Assembly: GCF_022163125.1 (NCBI RefSeq)
Contig: NZ_CP091881.1
Span: 5,084,001 to 5,148,000 of the forward strand
Source of the DNA: Paenibacillus sp. HWE-109
GTDB taxonomy: Bacteria; Bacillota; Bacilli; Paenibacillales; NBRC-103111
DNA: 64,000 nt
Direction of reading: 5' to 3'
In this document: positions 56,301 to 63,651 of the stretch, one piece after another
Layout of the letters: every line of letters starts with the position of its first letter
Position numbering within the stretch: position 1 is the first letter of the stretch
Made by a program: the position numbers and the translations under genes
Notes under the pieces: model-generated
What the model was told of the DNA's origin: nothing
Databases searched by the model: none
Seen by the model: the letters and a program-made list of their open reading frames with translations, nothing else

Positions 56301-57111
56301 CACCGTCACCATCTTGTTTAGTGTCACTGTCACAGCGCTGCCACCTTCCCAGCAGCTTAGCAATCAATCATCCGTCAGCTTCACAACCGGTGTTTTCGGT
56401 ACATCTACGTTCTCCAACACCGTCGTTATCCCTGTGTACCAGCCTATTATTGCTTTGCTGAAAGGCGCGAACACTTCAAACGCAACAGTCGGTGATACGA
56501 TTGTGTACAATTTAACCCTGAGCAATTCCGGCAATCTGCCTGCTATTGCCACGGTAACGGATCCCATTCCGACAGGAGCATCCTTCGTTCCGAACAGCGT
56601 GCTGGTCAATGGGGTTCTCCAGCCAGGGGTAGATCCAGCGACAGGAATCAACGCGGGAACAATCGCACCTGGCGGTTCAGTCACCGTGCAGATAACACTC
56701 AATGTAACCGTTGACTCCTTGCCGAATCCACAGCAATTGTCCAACCAAGCAACAGCCGTCTATACCTACTCACCACCGGATGGCCGCCAATTATCAGGCT
56801 CCGTTTCCTCCAATATTCTGGTCATTCCTGTCTCTTCGCCGAACGTTACCGTGGTGAAGAGCACCAATGTTATCGATGCTATTGCTGGCGATACCATTAC
56901 GTACACAGTCGTTGTAACGAATGCAGGGATTGAAGCGGTTAACAATGTCGTCGTAACGGATCCAATTCCGAACGGTACGCTCTTTATCGCTGGAAGCGTC
57001 GTTGTCAATGGTATCTCACGACCAACCTATAATCCAGGTACAGGTATTCCAATCGGTACTATTCCAGTTGCTGGATCTGTCACAGTTACCTTTGAGGTGA
57101 CGGTCGTATGA
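50392..57111 (+). CDS. Giant DUF11-repeat protein, N-terminal part
   Basis: The frame encodes up to 2239 aa. Residues 1-~340 form a non-repeat domain (ITFTGNTLGLSRSDTIAVPG, LYAELIWGGSYING). From about residue 345 there are 15 DUF11 domains of ~125 aa, each with a KSxxxxxAxVGDxxxYT-type start and LPxPxxLxNQA-type end. Two types alternate strictly: A (…FTSGxFS…SNTxTTPVYQ) and B (…YTFxPPDGR…SNTVTIPVSA). No signal peptide or sortase motif is seen. The frame stops in the middle of domain 15 and the next frame supplies the rest, so the gene looks split. The start is uncertain: AGGGGGTGA is well placed only for an ATC codon near 50398-50401; GTG at 50392 lies inside that site. Confidence 0.85.
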   Translation: MKIIAFVVRASTNATGAITFTGNTLGLSRSDTIAVPGTQDSIGAFTTINTALKYGTYPSGTTSLYTQNSSSAILTVPAGSTVLYAELIWGGSYINGNVDLSASINNAISFTTPAGTSSITPDTATRNEFNLGNDAFCYVRTANVTSLIQTGMAGTYTVGGVVGTIVIAGDATANHAGWTLAVIYQNPSLPFRNMSLRVGGVLVQATSAAVNTTITGFATPVTGALGGRALFSAQEGDANRTGDQALFGPTLATITALSGPNNFANNFFASQINNDTGALNTTGTFGNLNQTNGAPGTNIIGGRQGWDITNIDVSARLVNNQSSAILQLTTSGDAYVVNANAIQVDINAPKISVTKSASASGSIVGDVITYTVTISNTGTASAASIVLSDALPTGTTFVTGSVIQNGVAKPTYDITSGAPLGSLAFGSSFTVTYKATVTSVPASFSVANQAKAAFTFQSVAGGDIISGVIPSNTVTTPVYTPIIGIVKSASTANGSVGSTVTYTLQISNTGNIGAVLNVTDNIPAGTSFVANSFKVNGVTISNANPVTGVNIGTVAASGSSTVTFDVLVNSLPSPPQLVNQANSTYTFQVPDGRTISGSAASNTVTIPVTLPSVSAVKSASVIDAVIGDTFTYSTVIKNSGVASVTNVILTDPLPTGATFVPNSVIVGGVAKPSAAPGGGIAVGTITAGSSVTVTFQVTVVSLPSPAQLSNQATVSYSSGTFSGTTLSNTITTPIYQAIVSVSKSINSANATVGQTLTYTIVVNNQGNIAVQPTIVDTLTSTTSFVAGSVKIDGVASPSANPTTGIALGSLAPSGTRTVTFQIVLQNLPSPPRLTNQATANFTYQPPDGRTLSGSSLSNTTDIPASSPNVVVTKTVNLLYAALGEVLIYTLNISNSSPVQVSNLVLNDSLPTGLTFQAGSVTIDGVSKPSANPTSGFLIGSLNAGVTTQVVFQAAISSIPSPPLLTNRASLSFTSGSFSGAAFSNTITTVVQQPVLTLVKSPSSALAVLGDIITYTVDITNSGSAAATATFYDNIPVGSTFIVNSIIVDNMPFPGYNPVDGVLIGTIAAGVKRTVTFEVTVTSLPTPQQLFDMAVVGYTFTLTDGRSLAGSSLSNAVIIPVSAPNVSVMTTSNVSTAVQGDTVTYTTVVTNLGVENVNNVVLTSIPDVSTSFLPGSVIVNGIPMPNVDPSTGIPIGTLAPNASVTVTFEVKITMPTSQIVNQSAVSFTSGTFSGSSASNNVITPVIQPKIAAVKSANTSNATVGDTVLYSVVLTNTGNLQADVIVTDTIPVGTSFVSNSAIVNGTPQPGADPVSGINAGTLAAGGTTTVSFSVLINTLPSPQVLSNIATATYTFIPPDSRVITQAVTSNTVTFPVSAPNVAVVKSTLSTALTIGDTITYTTVITNNGIAAVTNVLFSDQIPAGGTFVPGSVVIINGPTFLVPPNPATGISLGTIAASASVTVSFKVVVTSLPNPAQLSNQSSVNFTSGALSSTTTSNTITTPVYQPNISVVKTANTINATVGDTVVYTLNVTNSGNYPAYIVLTDIIPANTSFQVNSVFVGNTPAPGADPAIGIQVGTVNPGITLPVSFAIIVDSLPNPQLLTNVATAALTFILPDNRTFNRSVQSNILTIPVSAPDVSIVKSTTVVDAVVNDIIPYTFIITNNGIAPISNVVFSDPLPSGEAFIPGSVVITGAPTPPVPPNPVSGIGLGSIAAGATVTITFNVRVTALPNPAQLNNQGTVSFTSGAFSAVTFSNTLTTPVYQPIIGTVKSSSSSNATIGDMLIYTLTISNTGNYPASISLVDTIPNGAVFAPNSVVINGTTQPGADPTVGIPFTSQAGATDVVTFGVTITTLPNPQVLANTATANYTFIPPDGRVIPGTSVSNTVTIPVSAPNVVIVKSSPQTDAVVGDTVTYSAVITNSGIETVNNVQFFDQLPAFTAFVPGSVTINGIVAPNANPTTGISLGSIIATGTVTILFSVTVTALPPSQQLSNQSSVSFTTGVFGTSTFSNTVVIPVYQPIIALLKGANTSNATVGDTIVYNLTLSNSGNLPAIATVTDPIPTGASFVPNSVLVNGVLQPGVDPATGINAGTIAPGGSVTVQITLNVTVDSLPNPQQLSNQATAVYTYSPPDGRQLSGSVSSNILVIPVSSPNVTVVKSTNVIDAIAGDTITYTVVVTNAGIEAVNNVVVTDPIPNGTLFIAGSVVVNGISRPTYNPGTGIPIGTIPVAGSVTVTFEVTVV

Positions 57112-58793
57112 CGGCCGGGTCTGAGCCAACCAATCACCTGCTTAACCAGTCCGTCGTAAGATTCAGTTCCGGTCAAATGACCAGCCACGCATACTCCAAC
57201 ATCGTCGATACTCCTGTGGTTGGTCCGATTATTATGATGCTCAAAAAGGCAAATACGACCGAAGCTGCCATCGGTCAAATCATTACTTATGAAATATCCA
57301 TCTCCAATAAGGGTAACTTGGATGCACAAGTTACCCTTTTGGATACCCTGCCCGAAGGCACCTCCTTTGTTCCTAACAGTGTCATTGTTGCAGGTGTTCC
57401 TGTCCCTATGTCACGGCCTGATGTCGGCATTGCGATAGGCACGCTGCAAGTGAATCAAACCGTTGGCGTCATTTTTCAGATTATCGTTCTGGAAGTTCCT
57501 CCCACCATGCAATTGAAAAACCAGGCAACAACCACCTACTTCTTCCAAACGCCCGGAGGCAGAGAGGTCACGGGAAGTTCCAGATCCAATACGGTCAACA
57601 TTCCTTTTGGCGGTACAAAAATCAGATTCATCAAACAAGCTAATAAATCCTATACCTTTGTGGGAGATACCGTTACATTCGAATTTAGAATTAAAAATGA
57701 AGGAGAACAGCCAATAAATAAAACCGTATTCAAGGATGAACTGCCATCCAATACGGTCTTCGTTCCAGGCAGTGTCAAGATTGGATATGTCAGCTACCCT
57801 TCTGCTTCCCCAATGGATGGCATCCCTTTGGGAAGCATCTCTCCTGGTGCGGAGGATATCCTTCAATTTCAAGTGAGTATTTTGAGCGTTCCTTCTACTG
57901 GAATGATTTCGAATTATGCCGTCCTAACCTTCATGGACGGCGACTATTCCGTTCGCACGAATTCCAATACATCGACATTGGATGTTTATGATCCTGCGAT
58001 TTCCTTGGTAGAATCCGTCCTTCAGCCAAGAGCCACTTTGGGTGATACGCTAACGTTCACCATGATCGTTGCCAATCAAGGCAATATTGCCGCCGAAATA
58101 CGCTTGTCTGACTTCGTTCCTGAAGGCAGCTCCTACGAAGTGGGCAGCATGACCGTCGATGGGGTTCCTTACGACCAAGCGTACATTTCCAGTGGGATCT
58201 ACTTAGGGGTCCTTCAGCCACGTGAAGAGTATGTGGTTACGTATTTGGCCACCGTAAATTCCGTTGGTCTCTCGGTTAACCAACAACTGCTGATCAGTCA
58301 AGCAACCGCACTCTATGTCTTCCGTTTGCCGGACGAACAAACCATTTCCAACCGACTTCTCTCTAATCTCGTAAGCGTCGAATTATTGCGTCCTATTATG
58401 GATGTCATGATCACGGCTTCCCCACAGCGCGCAGAACCCGGATCCATCATTACCTATCGCATCCGTGTCTCCAACACAGGGAATCTGGCCGCTACGAACG
58501 TCCTTTTATACGACTGGATCTCACAGCTCGTGAACCTTGTCCCCGGTTCTTTGCGTATCAACAGTTCTGTCATTAGCCTATTGAACGTCGACCAACCTCT
58601 CCAACTTGGCGTCGTTCTGCCGGATACCACGGTTGAACTTACGTATCTGGCTGCTATCGTGCATCACTCCAATACAAGGCGCATCCCGCTTCGTGCTGCA
58701 GCCCGCTATATTTTTCAAGTTAATGCGCCTATCCATTCCGGTACCGTTTTATCGAATGAGGTTGTGGTACTGCTTGAGCATGCGGATGAGTAG
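57108..58793 (+). CDS. Giant DUF11-repeat protein, C-terminal part (frame -1)
   Basis: The 561-aa frame begins with ATG overlapping the upstream stop (ATGA). Its first ~40 residues (NHLLNQSVVRFSSGQMTSHAYSN) complete domain 15 of the upstream frame, and four more DUF11 domains follow (16-19), keeping the A/B alternation. Domains 17-19 are more diverged. No ribosome site is visible. It is either reached by termination-reinitiation or frameshifting, or the pair is one gene broken by an indel. There is no C-terminal anchor. Confidence 0.8.
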   Translation: MTAGSEPTNHLLNQSVVRFSSGQMTSHAYSNIVDTPVVGPIIMMLKKANTTEAAIGQIITYEISISNKGNLDAQVTLLDTLPEGTSFVPNSVIVAGVPVPMSRPDVGIAIGTLQVNQTVGVIFQIIVLEVPPTMQLKNQATTTYFFQTPGGREVTGSSRSNTVNIPFGGTKIRFIKQANKSYTFVGDTVTFEFRIKNEGEQPINKTVFKDELPSNTVFVPGSVKIGYVSYPSASPMDGIPLGSISPGAEDILQFQVSILSVPSTGMISNYAVLTFMDGDYSVRTNSNTSTLDVYDPAISLVESVLQPRATLGDTLTFTMIVANQGNIAAEIRLSDFVPEGSSYEVGSMTVDGVPYDQAYISSGIYLGVLQPREEYVVTYLATVNSVGLSVNQQLLISQATALYVFRLPDEQTISNRLLSNLVSVELLRPIMDVMITASPQRAEPGSIITYRIRVSNTGNLAATNVLLYDWISQLVNLVPGSLRINSSVISLLNVDQPLQLGVVLPDTTVELTYLAAIVHHSNTRRIPLRAAARYIFQVNAPIHSGTVLSNEVVVLLEHADE

Positions 58794-58810
58794 CCGCTGG
58801 AAACGACGAA

Positions 58811-58850
58811 GAGGCTGTCTCCACGGTTTTCGCACCTGGAGAACAGCCTC
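58811..58850. terminator. Hairpin between the convergent DUF11 and GH2 genes
   Basis: GAGGCTGTCTCC pairs with GGAGAACAGCCTC. The T-runs are poor on both sides, so it is a probable rather than certain bidirectional terminator. Confidence 0.6.
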
Positions 58851-58855
58851 TTGCA

Positions 58856-60613
58856 TTAGTTCCGATTATTAATCGCTTTGATAACCTCAACCGGAACCTT
58901 AGGCTTCCGATCATAAGTCAACAGTCCGTTAATCTCTTGTTCCACATCTGTTAACTGCGTATAACAATAACCTTGAACTACACCGGAGTTCAGCAGCGGT
59001 CGAATGACTGCGCGCAGCTTCTGTTCGTAATCCTCATCATTATCCGCGCCAGAGTAGCCCCAGCCTTCCCACTCACTCTTCTTGTAGGCGATACCGCCGA
59101 ATTCGGTGACCAGAATTGGCTGGCCTTCATAGGGGTAGCCTTCAACAAATAGGCGACGGTTCGCCGGCATCGCATGCACTGCTTTATCTGCCGAGCTGTA
59201 ACGCTCCGTCAGTACTTCTTCCCGCCACTCATAATCATGAATGGCGAATAAGTCAGTTGCCACAAGCTCCCAGCCATCGTTGGAAATGACAGGACGCATC
59301 GGATCCAGCGATTTCGTCAGATGATACATGCTGAGCGCATGCTGCTGCTGCTGCTTATCTATCTGAATATTCGGCACGCCCCAACTCTCATTCAGCGGCA
59401 CCCAAGCGATAATCGATGGATGATTGTAATCCCGCTCGATCGAAGCCAGCCATTCTTTCGTAAAGCGTCCTACATACTTCTCGGAATATTCATAAGCATT
59501 GGCTGCTTCACTCCAAACGACCAGACCTAACTGATCACACCAATACAAATATCGCGGATCTTCCAGCTTTTGATGCTTGCGCGCGCCATTAAAGCCCATC
59601 GCCTTCGTAAGCTCAACATCTTGTCTGATCGCCTCATCACTCGGAGGCGTCAAATTCCCATCTGGGAAATAGCCTTGGTCCAGCACCATTTTCAAGAAAT
59701 ACGGGCGATTATTTAAACATAACTTCCCATCTTCAATAGAAACTTTGCGCATGCCAAAATAGCTCGAAACCTCATCCACGACTTGCTCATTAATCAGCAG
59801 CGTAAATGTGACATCATATAAATTAGGATGCTCAGGTGTCCACCAAGCACCCAGCCCATGATCGTTAAAATCGTTCAAGCGAACTTTCCGCGCGCCCGTA
59901 TTCGACTTCAGTAAGTAAGTATCTTCGCAGACCAGCTCCCCTTTGTATGAAATCCCGACCTTCACCTGCTGCTTGCCTTGCGGCTCCTGGCCCTCGATAT
60001 AGAATTGAAATTCCACTTGTTTTTCATCGATATCCGGGGTGATTTTTACTTTATCCAAATAAGCCTCTGCCGCTACCGCTTCCATCCAGACTGTTTGCCA
60101 AATTCCCGTCGTCCTCGTATAAAAAATACTGGCCGAGTCCGTTTTCCAATATTGCTTGCCTCTTGGCAGCGTGACATCTTGGCTGTAGTCGACGGCTTTG
60201 ACGACCAAACGATTCGACTCCTTCTGCAAGGCATCCGTAATGTCCGCATGAAACGGTGTATGTCCACCTTCATGAGTGGCTACGAGAACGCCATTGACCC
60301 AAACAGATGCCTCATAGTCCACTGCGCCAAAATGCAGGATAATCCGCTTATTCTGCCATGTACCGGGGATTTCCAAGTCTCGGCGATACCAGACAACATC
60401 GTGAAATTCGTTGCTGCCGATTCCGCTTAATTGACTTTGAAAGGCGAAGGGCACCTGAATTTTCTGGGACAAAGGCTTGTTGCCCAAATGCCATTTCTCC
60501 TTGCTGCCAACGCGCTCATCGTCAAAGTCAAATTCCCATTCGCCATTGAGATTCAGCCAACTGTCACGGACGAACTGCGGCCTGGGGTAGTCTGCTCGGG
60601 GTTGATTAGTCAT
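58856..60613 (-). CDS. Glycoside hydrolase family 2 enzyme
   Basis: The 585-aa protein has the GH2 order: a sugar-binding domain (RPQFVRDSWLNLNGEWEFDFDD, residues 10-180), an immunoglobulin-like domain (about 180-280), and a TIM barrel with acid/base glutamate in WVPLNESWG near residue 408 and nucleophile in LVTEFGG near 503. Such short GH2 enzymes include beta-galactosidases, beta-glucuronidases and others; specificity is not assigned. No signal peptide, so cytoplasmic. ATGGAGGTCGTATCTATC precedes the ATG at 60613. Confidence 0.92.
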   Translation of the reverse strand: MTNQPRADYPRPQFVRDSWLNLNGEWEFDFDDERVGSKEKWHLGNKPLSQKIQVPFAFQSQLSGIGSNEFHDVVWYRRDLEIPGTWQNKRIILHFGAVDYEASVWVNGVLVATHEGGHTPFHADITDALQKESNRLVVKAVDYSQDVTLPRGKQYWKTDSASIFYTRTTGIWQTVWMEAVAAEAYLDKVKITPDIDEKQVEFQFYIEGQEPQGKQQVKVGISYKGELVCEDTYLLKSNTGARKVRLNDFNDHGLGAWWTPEHPNLYDVTFTLLINEQVVDEVSSYFGMRKVSIEDGKLCLNNRPYFLKMVLDQGYFPDGNLTPPSDEAIRQDVELTKAMGFNGARKHQKLEDPRYLYWCDQLGLVVWSEAANAYEYSEKYVGRFTKEWLASIERDYNHPSIIAWVPLNESWGVPNIQIDKQQQQHALSMYHLTKSLDPMRPVISNDGWELVATDLFAIHDYEWREEVLTERYSSADKAVHAMPANRRLFVEGYPYEGQPILVTEFGGIAYKKSEWEGWGYSGADNDEDYEQKLRAVIRPLLNSGVVQGYCYTQLTDVEQEINGLLTYDRKPKVPVEVIKAINNRN

Positions 60614-60644
60614 GATAGATACGACCTCCATAATATTAATTTAA

Positions 60645-60728
60645 AAGTTAATTAAATAAGTTCAACTTAATTAATATTATTATGATGTCAGACGCATCAG
60701 CTGTCAATACATGTTATTTAATTAACTT
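60645..60728 (-). promoter_or_regulatory. GH2 promoter flanked by two inverted 15-bp operators
   Basis: AAGTTAATTAAATAA (60645-60659) and its exact reverse complement (60714-60728) enclose a promoter on the minus strand: TTGACA (60702-60707), a 17-bp gap and CATAAT (60679-60684). A partial third half-site (AACTTAATTAA) lies at 60664-60674. The layout suits a repressor that loops DNA; no regulator gene is adjacent. Confidence 0.7.
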
Positions 60729-61164
60729 AAAAGTGAATGTAATAGTAGGCATGGCAGATGCGTTCCACTACTCCGGAGGGATCGTAGATCCTCTATTTTG
60801 GCATATATCAGGGATAAGAGGGCAAACCCAAGCCCCCTAACGAACTCAATACCCTTTATTCGGCCAAAATCGCTCATTCTGAAATTGTAATGAATTCCTG
60901 ATGCCCTATTTCAAGCAAATGATCACCTTTCCGCCTAAAATTTGATCGATAGCGTTAATCCAGTTCATTATATCGCCAAAGTAGCCATTTCCAGGTCTAT
61001 AAGCATCCTACAGTTCATTAGATGCCCTCTGAGACCGAACCCCCTAAAGCAAAGAAGTCTGTGGTGGACATCAGTAAGAAAGGGGGAAAGCTTCGCTCAC
61101 CCCAAACCCAAAAACGTTAAGAAAAACGGCTTCGCCGCCCTGATAGATCAGTTTCATCTTAGCG
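60729..61164. other. Intergenic stretch with degenerate repeats
   Basis: No gene. Two CAGTTCATTA words (about 60961 and 61011) lie ~50 bp apart, and a degraded GGGATCGTAGATCCTCTAT near 60778 resembles the FFRR forward motif. Confidence 0.45.
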
Positions 61165-61400
61165 GCAAAACCTTGGAAGGGAACTAGAGGACGCTAATTA
61201 GGCAAAAAGTAGGGATGCGTGGGTAATAGCGGAACTACAGGGTCTTATTTCCACGAAAACGTTGAAAATTCCCATAAAACGGCAAAATAACGTACTGCAG
61301 TTCCCCCAACCTCCCGATAATGACACTTTTGGCTAGAATAGCGTACTGTAGTTCCCTCCGCGAGAGGCAGTTGGAATAACTACGCGTTCACTCCAAATAT
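61165..61400 (-). repeat. FFRR repeat, subfamily 2, minus orientation
   Basis: The reverse complement aligns throughout with 45106-45335, including the flanking AACGCG-AGTTA and CTGCCTC segments. The four 20-bp motifs lie near 61179, 61230, 61283 and 61337. Confidence 0.88.
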
Positions 61401-61405
61401 GTAAA

Positions 61406-61430
61406 CAAAAACACCTCTTCACAGAGGTGT
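61406..61430 (-). terminator. Rho-independent terminator of the small unknown gene
   Basis: On the minus strand ACACCTC, TGTGAA and GAGGTGT form a hairpin followed by TTTTG. Confidence 0.85.
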
Positions 61431-61443
61431 CCATTTCCTAAAG

Positions 61444-61722
61444 TTAATCGATATATCCGGCGAATCCATTTTTCATTAAGTAATCCATCTCGACTTCCAA
61501 AATCGTATCCACGGCCAATTCCGTCAACAACACATCGGGTCTGCTCAAAATATGATCAATCAGATCGTCAATGTCAATGTCAGCTTGTCCTTTGGACGAT
61601 TGTTCGGCTTTGGTAATATAGGCTTTCTCATATTTCAAAACCAGTTGAATTTGCTTAGGATCCGCCTTCGTTTTCTCCGTAATGAATTGCAGCATGTCAT
61701 CTTCGTTTAATGGCTTATTCAT
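61444..61722 (-). CDS. Small acidic protein of unknown function
   Basis: The 92-aa protein is acidic, mainly helical and soluble (DDMLQFITEKTKADPKQIQLVLKYEK, DIDIDDLIDHILSRPDVLLTE). No family is recognised. GCAGGAGTTGACCC before the ATG and a terminator after it support a real gene. Confidence 0.65.
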   Translation of the reverse strand: MNKPLNEDDMLQFITEKTKADPKQIQLVLKYEKAYITKAEQSSKGQADIDIDDLIDHILSRPDVLLTELAVDTILEVEMDYLMKNGFAGYID

Positions 61723-61877
61723 GTGAATGGGTCAACTCCTGCATCTGATATCTTCCTATTGTAGCATACTTGCGCCATTTATAATTTTTCAAATCCCGCC
61801 ACATCTGCCCAGACAAATGGTAACATAGGTGTAATGGAAAAACATCCCTTCCACATCATGTGCATAAGGAGGCCTCT

Positions 61878-63572
61878 ATGGAATTAGAAAACCGCGTTGC
61901 CGCATTGGAAAAGAAGATTCGAGAGCTTGAACAACAGATGGAGCAGTTCCTCACACGTGATGCAGGTGCCCGCAATCTAGACAGGACTCAGGCAAGTCAA
62001 GCGACAGCACCTCTTCCCGTTCCAGAACCAACAGCTACCGAGCAGCACCTCCCGCAGGCGCCTCATATAGCAGTTAAACAACCAACACCGCCCAGAGATT
62101 GGGAGCATCTCATTGCTCGCGTCTGGTTGCCGCGGATCTTCATCGTCGTATTCCTGTTAGGCGTATTATGGGGATTTACGGCGGCCGTAAGCGCCGGAAT
62201 CATAACTGAACCCATACGCTGTCTACTCGGTGTCTTTGCAGCCGCCTTTATGTACTGGCAAGGAGAACGGCAAATTCGCCGTAAACGCCCAGCGCTTGGG
62301 CAAGTCCTTTTGGGTGGAGCCACGGGTGTTCTGATTTTATCCCTGTTCGCGGCTCATATGTTATTTTCGCTACTGCCTCCAACACTGGCGTTTATACTTT
62401 ATATAGCAACCATTGCGCTCAGTGTCTACCTAGCCATCCGACACCGTTCTCAGGCATTGATGATCATCACCTTATTGGCTGGATATCTGGTTCCGTTTCT
62501 CGTTGATTCATCGCACCCGAATATATGGGTTTTCGCTGGTTATGAAGGATTATTCTCCATGTCCATGATGATTTTATCGCTGCGTTACTCCTTTCGAGGT
62601 GCTTATTACACGGCCTTTGGCGTCTTGCACCTCCCTTTACTGATCTCGATGCTTTTTGAGAATGTCACCAACGACCGTCCGGCGATCTTGACTATTGTTG
62701 TGCTGCAGCATCTTCTTCTCTTTGCTATCGCCGTGGTCAGGTCCACAGACAGTCGAATTGGGCAGCGAATACTTCTGTTTTTAAGCTTTGGACTGCTTAC
62801 GGCCTGGGTCTATGCCCTGTATGGTCATTCCAACGATCAACGGCTGTATGAAGGAATGCTTATCCTGGCAACGCTGCTGTATAGCGGCACTTCTGTCTGG
62901 CTGTATCGGCAAAAGCGGACCTTCTCCGTACAGGTGTCCATCGCTACTCTAAGCCTATTTCTATGGCTCATTTATGTGCTTCAGGGCGATGAAGCGGGTT
63001 CTGCCATTCTTGTCGAAGGCGCCCTTGCGCTATGTCTGGGAGCCATTTTCAAAAGCAAGCTCCAACAAATCAGCGGTGCCTTCACTTATTTCATAGGCAG
63101 TCTGTTTGTATTCGCTCACCCGCTGCATGAGGTATTGTCCAAAGAATCTTTTGCCTGGCTGATAATGGTTGCATCCCTATCTGGCTTATATGTCTTCTTC
63201 CGTTCCAAACTTCAAGACGGGGTTAACGGACTGAAACCCCATCTATTATTCATGTGGTTGGAGTTAATCCTGCTCCTCGTCTATCTCACTCAGCTCACGA
63301 ATGCGCTAACACGAGCACTGGATTATGATTATCAGCATCTGATCCTCTCTGCCGTCTGGGCGGTCTATGCCATTCTGCTTATCGTGCTTGGCTTCATGAG
63401 TCAAAAGCCAAAAGCCAAACTCGTAGGTATCATTTTCTTATTCATAACGCTGCTCAAAATCATTTTCATCGACTTGCCCGATGTATCAACAGCCATACGT
63501 GCCGTGCTATTTATTGGCCTTGGTGCTGTGGGCGTGGGGATTTCACGGCTGTTCTATAAACGTAAGGAATAG
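61878..63572 (+). CDS. DUF2339 polytopic membrane protein
   Basis: The 564-aa protein has an N-terminal coiled coil (LENRVAALEKKIRELEQQMEQF, residues 2-25), a proline-rich linker and about 14-15 membrane helices, the DUF2339 layout. Landmarks include ARVWLPRIFIVVFLLGVLWG near residue 82 and the GQVLLGGATGVLILSL helix near 142. Its role is unknown. GTGCATAAGGAGGCCTCT fixes the ATG at 61878. Confidence 0.85.
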   Translation: MELENRVAALEKKIRELEQQMEQFLTRDAGARNLDRTQASQATAPLPVPEPTATEQHLPQAPHIAVKQPTPPRDWEHLIARVWLPRIFIVVFLLGVLWGFTAAVSAGIITEPIRCLLGVFAAAFMYWQGERQIRRKRPALGQVLLGGATGVLILSLFAAHMLFSLLPPTLAFILYIATIALSVYLAIRHRSQALMIITLLAGYLVPFLVDSSHPNIWVFAGYEGLFSMSMMILSLRYSFRGAYYTAFGVLHLPLLISMLFENVTNDRPAILTIVVLQHLLLFAIAVVRSTDSRIGQRILLFLSFGLLTAWVYALYGHSNDQRLYEGMLILATLLYSGTSVWLYRQKRTFSVQVSIATLSLFLWLIYVLQGDEAGSAILVEGALALCLGAIFKSKLQQISGAFTYFIGSLFVFAHPLHEVLSKESFAWLIMVASLSGLYVFFRSKLQDGVNGLKPHLLFMWLELILLLVYLTQLTNALTRALDYDYQHLILSAVWAVYAILLIVLGFMSQKPKAKLVGIIFLFITLLKIIFIDLPDVSTAIRAVLFIGLGAVGVGISRLFYKRKE

Positions 63573-63602
63573 GCGCGACGAGTGCGCGAAATAAGCGCAA
63601 CA

Positions 63603-63651
63603 AAGGCCCGCCCCAGAAGCTTAACAGCCTTCTGGGGCGGGCCTTGCTTTT
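63603..63651. terminator. Strong bidirectional terminator
   Basis: GGCCCGCCCCAGAAG pairs with CTTCTGGGGCGGGCC (15 bp, loop CTTAACAGC), followed by T-rich sequence; it separates convergent genes. Confidence 0.9.

Noticed and set aside
52143..56744. Several 60-128-codon minus-strand frames across the DUF11 gene
   Set aside because: They recur because the domain repeat recurs; they are shadows without start signals.
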